Of a DNA stretch of 64,000 nucleotides, positions 12,349-23,988 are shown piece by piece. How positions within the stretch are numbered: the first letter of the stretch is position 1; each line of letters starts with the position of its first letter. The position numbers were made by a program, and so were the translations under genes. The notes beneath the pieces are model-generated. The model was not told where the DNA came from, made no database searches, and saw only the letters and a program-made list of their open reading frames with translations. Source of the DNA: Antitrichia curtipendula (taxonomy: Eukaryota > Streptophyta > Bryopsida > Hypnales > Leucodontaceae); contig OX579638.1 of the NCBI GenBank assembly GCA_951230915.1, positions 7,024,696 through 7,088,695 on the forward strand. The letters are read 5' to 3'.

Positions 12349-12982
12349 TATTCCCCTGTCGTGAAAGAATTTCTTACTCAGTCACGCTCTAACACTAGTT
12401 TTGTCATTCCCCACCGAAGATCGAAAGGATGTTCATAGATCGAAAACCATAGATCATTAGGTGATTTCGATAACAAGAACTTGCTGCAAGAATTCAAGTG
12501 CACTTTGAAATGTTCTCCAAGAGTCATGCATCAAGTGCGTATGAAATTGATTGAGTGTGAGTGTTTTTGAGATAACTGTGTACAAGAGAGAAGAAGAAGA
12601 AGGTGCGAGAAGAAAATATTGTGCTTGTGTCTTGGTAGGAGTCTTGCTGCAAGGTTCAGTCACACTGCCACCGAGAGGTGGACAAGTGGAAAGCTCTGCC
12701 GGCTGTAGCCGAACGGACTGCTCCTTCGCTATCCTCTCGACAGGAGGGCGTGACATCATTCCTCTGGCCCTTCTCATTGTAGTTCAGCTCTTCACAGACA
12801 GCACCATTGGTTTACGACACGGGATTCAACGAAGTGAGCTTGCAAAGGTTATATTGAACTTCAATCTCAGTAAGAGTCAGTTTGATTGATTTTCTAAAAT
12901 GTATTTCCGTTCCACCGTTACTGCATTGTGCACTACTGCATCAGCTGCGATGTTTCAGTGGTTTGTGGAGTCTGAATGAATA

Positions 12983-13067
12983 CTCCCTCTGTTTCTGAAT
13001 AATACCAGTCATGTTTCCTTCGTAAGACACACAGGAAACGTTGGGTATTATTGAGAAACAGCGGGAG
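12983..13067. mobile_element. Stowaway-like MITE, left-arm copy
   Basis: This 85-bp element is flanked by TA. It begins CTCCCTCTGTTTCTGAATAA and ends in the complementary order ...TTGAGAAACAGCGGGAG, matching the classical plant Stowaway terminal consensus CTCCCTCCGTTTC. It has no coding capacity. The same element occupies the equivalent position in the right arm (16779-16862), so it inserted before the inverted duplication. Confidence 0.88.
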
Positions 13068-13878
13068 TAATTGCCAATGCAGAACCATTGAAGAGGAGCA
13101 ATTCTCAGCTTGCCTAAGACAAACGGTTTTTGTGTGCGGATACGTGAACCACCTAAGACATGTAGCAGTTTCACACTCTATCCCTGGCATGACTAAGTTA
13201 AGACAATTGCCATGTCCTTAGCTTACAGCTCTTGGCGACAATGTGCTTGCAATTACCTCTGGTGAGTTGATACAACTCCGTTAGCATGAAGAGCGAGTAG
13301 TGATATCATGCCTAATGACTTCAAACTCAAGTTTCCAGCTTCCATTTGCTACGGAAAACATGATGACCATGAAAGAGAACCTTGCCAAATGCCTCGGTAA
13401 AACACAGAATAATTAATCCCTCAAGACTCACCAATATATAATTGAAGAATTGAATGAAACGGTCTTGACAGCTTTACATACCTTTGAGAACGAATATTAA
13501 TAAATAAACTTAATATTCATTGATAAGCAAAAGAATCTATATATCCTCCAACGGAATTGAAAATGTAGTCATCGTATCACATTGAACACAGCATATGATT
13601 GTCAGTAACACTTGATCGAGAGTGACTTGGGAAGTGTTTCTTGTGTAACACAACGTACTGCTTTCCAAATTTTAACTTTCCCAAGAACACCAAGGTTCTC
13701 AATGCCACACATGTGTATATCCAGCCTAGCTGGCTATATTAGGACAAGAGCAATCCAAGTTGGTATAGATACGTTACATCCAGTAGTACGTTGTGACCTG
13801 CGACAGCCTTATTACAAGTCGCACCACGCTAGCATTGCCTTCAGCACATTCACGTTGTGTTCCCTCTTTTCAGACACC

Positions 13879-14046
13879 CACAGGGAGAACGGCAGGGTGT
13901 CACCCCCGTGGTATTTTTATTTCACAATACATCTTTACCCACCCCACCCACCCCAAAAAAACTTTCTGTTTCAAGAAAGTTTGGGGGGTAAAGATGCATT
14001 ATGAAATATAAGTACCCCGGGGTGACGCCCTGCCGGTTTCCCTGTG
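13879..14046. mobile_element. 168-bp hairpin MITE
   Basis: Arms of about 60 bp (13879-13940 and about 13986-14046) are reverse complements with a minority of mismatches. Ends read cacaggga... and ...tccctgtg, followed inward by cggcaggg(t/c)gtcacccc. A CAGGG-type terminus hints at hAT, but no 8-bp target duplication is evident. Non-coding. Confidence 0.75.
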
Positions 14047-14949
14047 ACCTTAGCTTCTTGCATTGCAACAGTGTTTGACCAAAAGAGAATTAAAAATTAT
14101 TTTGATAGCTAGGTCCTGGTTATGAAAATATCCAATGGCTTTTATGGGTATGCAGAATTCTTTACCCAACATGAACACAATGACAACCTCGATGCTGTCT
14201 GTCGATACCATGCGCTCACTCTGATCTAGCTAAGCGCTACTTAGTCTAGTTTGAACAAAGCATGGATCGGAAACTCCTTCAGTAGATATCAATCCCTCTT
14301 CTCTCCGATTTGGACTCTCTGTTACAATGGACTACGAAATCATGAAGAAACTCGATCTCTCTCGCAGCAATCTTAGCCGATTTCCGTATTGTGCGTCTTG
14401 GAAGAAACAAAGTGTTTAGCAGTAATGGAACTCCATGAGGATGGTGGAGATAGATCCACGTACAGTTTATATGTGTAATCTGCAACTGCCCACGTTTTCA
14501 TTGAATTCACAAATATTGACCTGACCTGCCGATGTATGGACTCACTCCGGTACCGAGGTGGATGATAGTCATCCACCATGACGAATATCCGTCGGTCACT
14601 CCCGAATTCGTTCATCCATTTCGGTGCTAACATGACCGTTAGGCTTCCAGCGTCCGATTCCTTTTGTGATCAATTGTGTCAAAAAAGGAAAAAGATAATC
14701 AATCTTGAGTGACCCGGTTTTAGTTAATTTGAGAATTTCTCCCGAGATTTTGTCAGCTGGAATTTGTCCATGTTGTCCGTAACTGACCATATTGTCTATG
14801 CTGGTGTCGGTTCTGCATCGAGGCCGGGATTTCTTGCATTGAGGTCGGGATTTCTTGCCTTGAAGCGGCGTGTGTGATTTCGGAGAGTTTCTTAAGCGGA
14901 CATTACGGTAAGTCAGTCGCTTGCAAGTGAGGAGATTTTCCTTTGAGGA

Positions 14950-15425
14950 ATGAATTCTCTATTTGGAAACCTCCGTGAAGGAAACTCTGATGTCTCACAT
15001 TGATTCTGTGGAATGCTAACGACAGAGCTGTATTGTGAAAGTGAAGGAGATTAGGTCTTCTGTCTGGTCTTGGAGAAAACTCTGGTTAAGTCCATGAAGC
15101 TGGAATGCTGCCAACAGAGCGGAAAATGCAATGTTGCAGTCACGTGAAATGAATGAGATTAGGTCTTCACTCTCATTTGAAACTGCCGTGGAGAAAACGC
15201 TGGTCTCACGTATTCTGTCACTGTTGCTGCAATGCTACCAACAGTGCTGATCTGCAATGTTGCAGTCACGTGAAAATGAATGAGATTAGGTATTGTATCT
15301 AATTTCAAAACGCCCGAAAAGAAAACAGAGATGTCACTCATTTTTTCAGTGTCGCTGGAACGCTAGCCACAGAGCTGAAAATTAATGATGTGATCATTTG
15401 AAAGAAAAGGAGATTAGGTCTTGGG
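14950..15425. repeat. Imperfect tandem repeat, about four units of 107-128 bp
   Basis: The motif gagattaggt(c/a)tt recurs at about 15048, 15155, 15281 and 15409. Each is preceded by a conserved series: a gctggaatgct-like word, a ccaacagagc-like word, then a tcacgtgaaa-like word. The two central units share atgttgcagtcacgtgaaa exactly. No reading frame is maintained across the units. Confidence 0.75.
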
Positions 15426-15907
15426 CTAGTGCATGTCTTGGGCACCGAAATCGAGTCGTACTCATCTGTAACGCTTTTCGATCAAGCACGAATGGAAAGA
15501 CTGCAGCACCAAAGTTCCTGAACACTACAAGCAAAGTTACCTGCGGAGAATGATTTCTGGAGAGCGATCATTTTCAAAAGATCTTCACTCGCAGCTTCGC
15601 ATGTGCCGAATTTCCTCTCACATTGTTACCTGGTACGTCTTGCTCTCCTCTGAAAGTTCAGCACTACTCGATCGTCACAGTGAAGCGTGTTTACAGAACC
15701 ACTCAGTTTTTAGGACTGACCTTGTCAGCAGAATGTGATTCTCTTTCATCAGGAGGCTCTTTTGAAAGTGTCTGTCAAAAGGCACCACTTTAAATTCCAC
15801 TAGGTACTCAACCTGCGCCAGGTGCTCATATGAGCTGAGGCAGTGCACTCGGGCTTTGAAACCCCATGCACATGATTTTGGCGAAATGAGTGATCATGTT
15901 CATCGTC

Positions 15908-18228
15908 ATTATTCGTTCTCAAGGTATGTAAAGCTGTCAAGTCCGTTTCATTCTATTCTTCAATTATATACTGGAGAGCCTTGAGTGATTAATTATTCTG
16001 TGTTTTACCGAGGCATTTGGCGCGGCTTTCTTTGATGTTCGTCATGTTTTCCGCAGCAAACGGAAGCTGGGAACTTGAGTTTGAAGCCATTAGGCAATGA
16101 TATCACTATTCTTGTTCTTGACGCTAACGGGCTTCAAGAATATTCGCCGGCTAGGACCTACCAAGCCACGGGTGGCAAGGTTGGTACTAACCGGCTAATA
16201 TTCTTTATGACTTAGCCTACTTTGCAATTACCGGACATAATGTCAATGAAGGAGAGTTGAGCCGTTTGACTTCTTTGATTGCTTTGGTAATCAAAACATG
16301 CCGCAATGGCAAAAGTCTCATGCATTTAGATTATGTTAGGTGGATCCGCACTCACTAAATTAATAACAGTTGATAGTCGGAGAGATTTCACTCAGATTTC
16401 TCTCACTAGCAGACCGATAAAATTTCTACTTCATATCCACCCTGCTGAAAAATTACACAAGGCAAGCAGTGACAAGGCAAGCAGTGAGCATCATCAGTCT
16501 TAATCAGCATCTTCTTAACCAATCGAAACAAGTCACGACGGCAAACCTCTCCTGCATTGACAATATGGAGTCGTATCAACTCACCATAGGTAAGTGCGAG
16601 TACATTGTCGCCAAGAGCTGTAAGCTAAGGACATGGCAATTGTCTTAACTTAGTCATGCCAGGGATAGAGTGTCAAACTGCTACATGTCTTAGGTGGTTT
16701 ACGTATCCGCACACAAAAACCGTTTGCCTTAGGCAAGTTGAGAATTGCTCCTCTTCAATGGTTCTGCATTGGCAATTACTCCCTCTGTTTCTCAATAATA
16801 CCAACGTTTCCTGTGTGTCTTACAAAGGAAACATGACTGGTATTATTCAGAAACAGAGGCAGTATTATATTAATTCAGGCTCCACAAACCACTGAAACAT
16901 CGCAGCTGATGCAGTAACGGTGGAACGGAAATACATTTTAGGACATCAATCAAACTGGCTCTTACTGAGATTGAAGTTCAATATAACCTTTGCAAGCTCA
17001 CTTCGTTGAATCCCGTGTCGTAAACCAATGGTGCTGTCTGTGAAGAGCTGAACTACAATGAGAAGGGCCAGAGGAATGATGTCACGCCCTCCTGTCGAGA
17101 GGATAGCGAAGGAGCAGTCCGTTCGGCTACAGCCGGCAGAGCTTTCCACTTGTCCACCTCTCGGTGGCAGTGCGACACAACCTTGCAGCAAGACTCCTAC
17201 CAAGATACAGGCACAATATTTCCTTCTCGCACCTTCTTCATCTTCTCTCTTGTATACACTTTTCAATAAACAGTTATCTCAAAAACACTCACACTCAATC
17301 AATTTCATACGCACTTGATGGATGACTCTTGGAGAACATTTCAAAGTGCACTTGAATTCTTGCAGCAAGTTCTTGTTATCGAAAACACCTAATGATCTAT
17401 GATTTTCGATCTATGAACATCTTTTCGATCTTTGGTGGGGAATGACAAAACTAGTGTTAGAGCGTGACTGAGTAAGAAATTCTTTCACGACAGGGGGATA
17501 GGTTTATTCCAAACCGAGGTGCCATGGATATTGATATTGCTCGCTTCAATCTGATGCGGGACTCCAAGGAGAACACCATTTCCAATTTAAAAGTCGTCTC
17601 ACCCCTTAAGGTTGGAACTCTGTCTATAAGCCAGGCCCACCAGCATTGGTGTATATCAACTACAAAGCAAATATCTTTACGATATTAAGCACTGCAGTAC
17701 TTTCAATACTGGATTTCGCGATCATGACATTGGATGTGCTTTACCTTGATGCACGTTTTTTAGAGTGTTTTCTGTTTCTTGAGCAGGAAGAGTACAAGAA
17801 GAAACTTGCAGAAAACTTGTTTCACAGCGCTGGGTTGATGGAATCACCGAAGATCTTGACCTTCAAGAATCACCCCTTACCAGCTGGTTTGGGGCTGTCT
17901 GGAAGGGTCCTCCTGTATTCGGATCCACTTGCTTCCCCTCTAGATCTTACACGCGTTCGACAAATTCCTGCGGTATTCCTGTTTTTCTTTTGTTAACACA
18001 ATTCGAATGGAGATAGAAGTATCTGGATGGGTGCAAAATTGGTCCTATGAAATATAGGGTTTACTTCTGGAAATAGCAGGTTTTGCCCGAAGTAGTCTTG
18101 GGGGTATTATGTCATCGGCGGGTTCTTCACTTTCAATTGGTCGTAATGTGTCGACACAAAACAGAGATTCTTCACCAGTTAAGCGGAAGTGTTCATACCT
18201 TTGGTTAAGTCAGCATGAATTTTGCACA
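15908..18228 (+). repeat. Right arm of the large inverted duplication
   Basis: Reverse complement of 11646-13494. It includes the upstream region and exons 1-2 of the intact CDC20 gene and ends within CDC20 intron 2, so the duplication breakpoint lies inside that gene. Compared with the left arm it has an extra block at about 16136-16566, whose outer end is a small hairpin (aagaatatt.gccgg at 16136-16153 against its complement ending at 16205). Either this block was inserted into the right arm or it was lost from the left. Confidence 0.9.
16779..16862. mobile_element. Stowaway-like MITE, right-arm copy
   Basis: An 84-bp element flanked by TA, starting CTCCCTCTGTTTCTCAATAA and ending ...CAGAAACAGAGGCAG. 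It is the mirrored counterpart of 12983-13067. Non-coding. Confidence 0.88.
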
Positions 18229-20649
18229 GGAATGATCTGAAGATGGCTAAAATAAAGTACTTGCATGAATTGGGAATGGGCAGTGGATGATCAGCTATGG
18301 TAGAATTTATATCAAGTACAGATGTTAACTTGACACCACTTGAAAAGTTGCAGACTCCAGATAGAATTCTAGATGCACCCGACATAGTAGACGACTACTA
18401 CCTGAATCTGCTGGATTGGAGCTCCAAGAATGTGGTTGCTGTGGCGTTGGGCACCACCGTGTATTTATGGCATGCAGAGACTGGAGCGATAGAGCAGCTA
18501 TTGCAAACGACCCTTGTTGACGATTATATCTCCAGTATCTCTTGGGCAGAAGATGGAAGGACAATTGCTGTGGGTTTCAACAATCACGAAATTCAGCTGT
18601 GGGATACCGGTCGAGCTTGCAAGGTATGTTTGCTTCAATATTTCGAAGAGGTAAATTATTGAGGAATAGAATCGCTAAATGCTTGACTTGGTATAAATGG
18701 CATAACATGGTGTTACTGCAGAAGCAAATTGTCATGATTGGAATGGAAAGAATGTTCCATCTAAAACAAAAGTCGGGTACTGTACGAACAGTATAGACAC
18801 AAATTCTATACTGTTCGTACAGTACCCGACTTTGGTGTTCCAGAATTTGATACAGCGGTCGGATGTAATTCTTAAACTACGAAAGCTATCACGAGGCATC
18901 TTTAACGAAGCTGGTGAAGCTCTGGAATAATTGAACTCGCAGCTGCGCAAGCTGGGAGGACATACTGCCCGTGTGAGCAGCTTAGGATGGAACGGCACAA
19001 CCTTGTCATCAGGAGGCCGAGACAGCCAGATTATTAACCACGATGGTATCTTGTACTTGAATCTTGAATTAATGTTCAGAGTGCCCTCGGAGTGATTCAA
19101 ATTATAAGAAGGAATTTTTCGAGTTGAACCGCAAAACTTTGGGGTTGCTATACATGAGGAAGTCATCTATTCATGCAGTGAATCTGTTTGATGCATGAAC
19201 CTGTAGTGCGCGTAAGAGATTCAACCACAACCTTCATAGGACACAGTCAAGAAGTTTGTGGCCTTAGGTGGTCCTTGTCTGGCCAGCAACTGGCAAGCGG
19301 AGGCAATGACAACCTCCTACACATCTGGGACGCTGCTGTTTCGACTTCATCCACTGAGCAGTCAGCGCCTCTGTTTAGACTCGAAGGTCACCAGGCAGCT
19401 GTGAAAGCCTTGGCCTGGTGTCCTTATCAAAACAATCTATTGGCTTCTGGAGGAGGGACTGCCGACCGCTGTATCAAATTCTGGAACACCAAAGTCGGGT
19501 ACTGTACGAACAGTATAGACACAAATTCGCAGGTAAAGCTGCCAGTCACATGACTCATCACAGATCAATTGGTAGTTTTTTAAGCGACTGAGCTTGCACC
19601 GCTGTCGGCACTTACACCACTTACTTCAATTACTGCTCCCCATACTAATAGCAAGAACTTGCCTTATTTTTGAAAGGTCGTGAATTTGCGAGTTGCATTC
19701 ACATGAGAATTCCCAGTATTCAAGGCAGATCAGGGTTCACAAGTTGCTTATTAAATTAGTGTGATTTACCCTGGAAAATGTGAAAATACTACTGATAAAA
19801 TATTTACAGTCTTTAGATAGCAGTAATCTAAACTTTGAATTGTTACTAAAAAATTTACACTATTGGAGTGTCCAAACCAAAATTGCACTACCGGTATCCA
19901 AACTCTCGCAGTCATTGAAATAAATTTCTCTTTTGTGAAATAATGAGTGATGCGCCTAATTCGATCCTTGTTCGACAAGAGACGGATACGTCCTTCCATC
20001 TCTACGTAGGAATCCTACGAGAAGACTCATGCACGAAAATTTGCTTGGGCTCTGGTGTAAGCCACACCTGATCATTTGCAAATCCTCGTGTTGCGGTTGT
20101 CATACAGGTGTGTGCTTTGCAATGGAATCGACACCAGAAAGAGCTTCTCAGCAGCCATGGTTTCAGCCAGAATCAGCTTAGCTTGTGGAAATATCCATCA
20201 ATGGTGAAAATAGCAGAACTCACTGGTCACACTGCTCGTGTTCTTCACCTTTCGCAGGTTTCAAGCCTAACCATCCACGGCTTTTGACCTTTTCGTTCGT
20301 TTTGGCTCCACCTAATTGTTTGATTTTCGTTCTATTTTGCATTTTTTATATTCCAGCTCTCCATGATCTCTAGCTGAATCTCTCCCCAGCTCAAAAATAG
20401 ATGGCCACCCTTAGAGGGCTGGAAACTAACAACGTGTCCAAAAAACCCAAAGCCGTCTTTTAATTCTCTCTTGCGGACTGAGAAGCTATGGACGTCCTTG
20501 CACAGAGCCCAGACGGGACCACAGTGGTATCTGGAGCTGGTGATGAGACACTTCGCTTCTGGAAGGTGTTTGGAACACCACAACCGATCAAGAAAGGATC
20601 ACTAAGTAGGCCCGGAGGCCTATCAATGCGAGGTATCAGAATTCGGTAA
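17494..20649 (+). CDS. CDC20: CDC20, WD40 activator of the anaphase-promoting complex
   Basis: Binds APC/C and recruits mitotic cyclins and securin. Exons by eye: 17494?/17524-17610, 17787-17972, 18354-18623, 18943-19045, 19207-19532, 20108-20257, 20506-20649; phases join cleanly to about 421 codons from ATG 17524. Visible motifs in order: C-box DRFIPNR (17497-17517), KEN box (SKEN), the [10 protein letters not shown] and FKNHPLP segments, [16 protein letters not shown], then WD40 blades including [40 protein letters not shown] and [12 protein letters not shown], ending in an Ile-Arg tail (GIRIR). These match plant CDC20 rather than CCS52/FZR. The C-box lies upstream of the first in-frame ATG with no ATG before the stop at about 17473, so an upstream exon spliced at the acceptor ending 17493 is likely. 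Exons 1-2 lie in the right arm of the inverted duplication. Confidence 0.92.
18769..18862. repeat. Intronic hairpin made of CDC20 exon 5 copies
   Basis: Within CDC20 intron 3, 18769-18797 and 18805-18833 form a 29-bp perfect stem with a 7-nt loop (cacaaat). The left stem plus loop is a direct copy of exon 5 positions 19491-19527. The right stem and its extension to 18862 form an inverted copy of exon 5 from about 19462 to the same end. The transcribed intron would therefore fold on itself, and its 3' half is complementary to about 58 nt of the gene's own mRNA. Confidence 0.93.
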
Positions 20650-23579
20650 TAGATAGGAGTGGAAGTGGATGATTGTCTTATCTATCGAAAGATTGGGATT
20701 CATCAGAATTATCAATGCAAATAGATGCTCGGCTAAGGTATACTCTTTTTTTTTCTACTCAAGATAAGCAATACAAAAACAAATGGATTCTTACGACACT
20801 TGCTTGTTACATGAATGAATTCAAACAATGATGAAAACCAAATAGGGTTCATTTGTATTACCAACCATGGTGCATCCAATTTCTTGCTGACTTTGTCTCA
20901 TTGTTGTTGCGCAGACATTAGCTACAGAAATGTAGCAGTTTCGAGTGCCAAAATGCGGCACTGTTCCTCTGAAGTAAGAGTCTCTTTGCTTGTTCTTGCC
21001 TTTCAAGAGACCACCACTGTAGTTTGTGTAAGACCAATTTTTTACTGTGGTGTTCCATGAAGGGTTCCCACATATAAATCCTAAATTTAACAATATACTC
21101 ACAGATTCAGAGAATATAGCTCACATATGAACCTTTAGATATGGTTGCACATGTCAATAACAAGATGAATACAATTGATGCACTTCATTGGTTTGACCCT
21201 TTAAGTCCCAGGGAATCAAACCTGGGACTTACCACAAATTGTTTTCTGGAGTGAGAGAAACAGAAATAACTCAATCTGGGAGGAATTGGAAGTGAGTTAG
21301 GAAATGGAGGTCACTAATTTATTTGATAGAGAATGAATTGGAGTAATTCCATCTGGAAAATAGAGTAATGCATGCAACAACTATGTGCATTTACACATGG
21401 GTAGGTTTTTCATCTCCGTATAATACATAGAAATATGTGGAAAGAATTGCAATAGATGTGCATCTTGAACAACAATAGCAATGTTTTGGAGGGAAAGCAA
21501 GCACAAAGATGGCACAAGTGGATAGACACTTTTTGGTATATTTTAGATGGATGTTGAGAATGTTAGGTAACCTTGTTCTATTCTTATACTTTCTTAAATT
21601 ATTTTTCAATATTTTGATTATATTATAAGAATCTCTTTGTGTGAGTTTTGTTAGACACCTTTGTAAAAAGAAGGGTCAAATTCAAACTTGTATTGTTTAA
21701 CCCTTGAGAGTCCCAATGCCTCAAATCTGACCTTTCAAGAATGAAACATTGTCATGTTTGATTATAATCATCTTTTCAATTGTACGGTCAAAACATTTGT
21801 CTATTTCCCCTAGCTCTTGGCGTATCTCCACTACCGATTTCTACAATCAAATTATGTGGATCTCGTTTGAGTGACACAGTTTGATTGGAATGAGTTCAAA
21901 AGGGTTTGGATTTCAATAAACATGCATTGGATGATTAGGGGTAAAGGTGTTCATTTTGAGTTTGGTCTTTTCTTTTTACAAAGGTGGGACCAAAACTTCC
22001 ATTTAGGAAGAAGCCAACTTAACATAATTAGGTTGCATGCAACATGCCTTGTTGACATTCTGAAATAATCAAGTAGAGTAAACCATGTCTTCTTGTCATT
22101 CCCCAAATCATTCATGATAGGTAGTATAAAAATGCAAATGCATTCTAGAATAAGTATTGAAAAGGGCACTATATAAAATGGATTATTGCATGACTTGCTC
22201 TTTTCATATCATTCCTTATTAGACATGTTTATTCATTTGTTTTTAGATACAATTCCTTTTGAACACTACACATCCCAAATTTACATTGACTCATAAAGAA
22301 TATAGGGATGTTGTATTGCTACCATGTTTGACTCCTAGAATATAAATTATATGCTAAAATATGGCAACACACACCATTGGAATTGATACTTATTGATTTA
22401 TAATTCATTTGGATGTCATTTTAACATATAAATCTTATCATGCTCAAATACATCATTTACCTATTAGGTAAAATAAGAGATTATTTTTTATTTATTTTTA
22501 GGCATATAGAAGGTGTAACGACCATGTTACTATAGTTAGCAATTTTATACATAGTATGTTTTTGATTAATTAGTATCCAATGATCATAGACCTCTTTCAT
22601 AATTTGAAGCCCATGTCCATGCTATAATCATACCCACAAATCAAAATACCATAATTTTATGAACATGTGCTCCTATACAATTTTGAGCAAGATAAATTTA
22701 CAAGCAGTCTCCGGATTGAAAAATTGAACATATGTACATATTCCGTGACACCCTTAAAACATTTACACCACCTCTATGACGTAAAAGGAATATAACATGT
22801 GTGATATGACACTTATAAGGTGCTAAACATGATCAAAATGCCAATTTGCATATAAAAGACTTGAGCTTGCCAAAAGATGGAAACATAAATGATTTGAGCT
22901 TGAAAAGATCGAAAATGAACATAAAAGCATGATGTGTGACAACTAATATTATAATATATATTAAAAATATATTATTATTATCAACAAATGTCTTGCCATA
23001 GAACTGTTTGTTTGTTGTTTTCTGAACATGTATTATGACCACAAATAATATTTCTAAATTGTGTTCAGCATGATCCTAAATCTTTATTAAAGTAGAAGCA
23101 CCAATAATCAATCATTTAAGAGATTTTGGAGCAGATAGTGAGGAGAACATGGTGAAATTTTCCCATGTAGGAAAAGATAGGGAATATGGAGATTGCTAAT
23201 TTTTCAGAGTTTTATTCCCGAAATTGAAATGACTGTGAATTTTGGGAACCAAAAAGTGCACTTGTCTAGTTGCCAATGTCTAGAGTCGTCCAATTCCAAG
23301 CATTCAAGAACTACTTTTCCACTCACTAATTCCTACTTTTTTGCTCACTACTTTTGAACACGTGTCATAATCATATTAGTCCCAACCTTGAAAATGACAA
23401 AAAAACACATTCCAAGCTTGAGTTCTAATTTAAAGTTGGAAACATCACATCCTATAGGTTGGATATTGGGCGTGGTTGACAACTTGAGCCTCAACCTTAG
23501 ATGAATCAACCATGATATATTTAATTAAGGTGTCAAAGCAATGTCAATACATAACATCTTAAAAAGCACATGAGTAGTA
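20650..23579. other. Intergenic DNA downstream of CDC20
   Basis: No gene recognised. Composition becomes progressively AT-rich after about 21000. A short imperfect hairpin (agtcccaggg...cctgggact) sits at about 21206-21231. The rest shows only chance reading frames. Confidence 0.5.
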
Positions 23580-23988
23580 AGGTAGTTTGCTCTAAAAGTG
23601 CCCATCTTCTTCAAACCGCTCCTATAATAAGCTCTAGAGTGGACATGAGGTGATCCTTAAATAAACCTCTTTAGCCATTGAGTGGATCAAGGACAAAGAG
23701 TTATTTATTGCAAGAGCCAGTCAATCTCCTTGGTTTCCCCACATCTCTTTACAAGTTGTAAGGGAACAGATTTTGAGAGACCTATGGTCACAAATAGGTG
23801 CCTACAATAATAATCTTTGAAAATTCCTAACTTATTCTACAAATGTCTGAAAAATATGAAACGACTTGCGTTAGATGCCAAGTCCACCATTCTTCCTATG
23901 AAAATTAACTGAAAATTGATTTGAAAAGTTTAGCTTCCCCGAAAAAGACAATCAGCTCTTAAAGGGTCGCTTTAGGAGCAGACTACCT
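23580..23988. mobile_element. MITE, 409-bp family, copy B (reverse orientation)
   Basis: A 409-bp element flanked by TA. Termini aggtagtttgctctaaaa and tttaggagcagactacct are inverted repeats. Its reverse complement aligns with copies A (3281-3690) and C (28456-28863), sharing for example the tctttacaagttgtaag stretch and the cctatttgtgacc-type stretch. Non-coding. Confidence 0.83.

Larger units (their letters stand above)
11646..13494 (-). repeat. Left arm of a large inverted duplication
   Basis: This 1.85-kb block is the reverse complement of 15908-18228 with high identity by eye, leaving a spacer of about 2.4 kb. It contains, in mirrored order, the CDC20 5' exons (as a pseudogene), the CDC20 upstream region, and one copy of a Stowaway-like MITE. 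Small indels separate the arms, and the right arm carries about 430 bp extra (about 16136-16566). The arms have diverged by scattered substitutions, so the event is not brand new. Confidence 0.9.
13495..15907. other. Spacer between the inverted arms; no gene recognised
   Basis: The spacer holds a 168-bp hairpin MITE (13879-14046) and a set of about 107-128-bp tandem repeats (about 14950-15425). Short minus-strand frames at 14373-14633 and 14596-14790 have protein-like composition, but I recognise no family and see no joining splice structure. Confidence 0.5.

Noticed and set aside
12457..12777. 106-codon frame in the left arm, matched by 17058-17318 in the right arm
   Set aside because: Conservation between arms follows from duplication; frames are open on both strands, and the sequence lies in the CDC20 upstream region with no domain.
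14373..14790. Two minus-strand frames in the duplication spacer
   Set aside because: Protein-like in composition, but no family and no coherent splice structure recognised; left as unknown.
21206..21231. Short hairpin agtcccaggg/cctgggact as a possible terminator or SINE end
   Set aside because: Isolated short hairpin with no associated gene end or repeat boundary.
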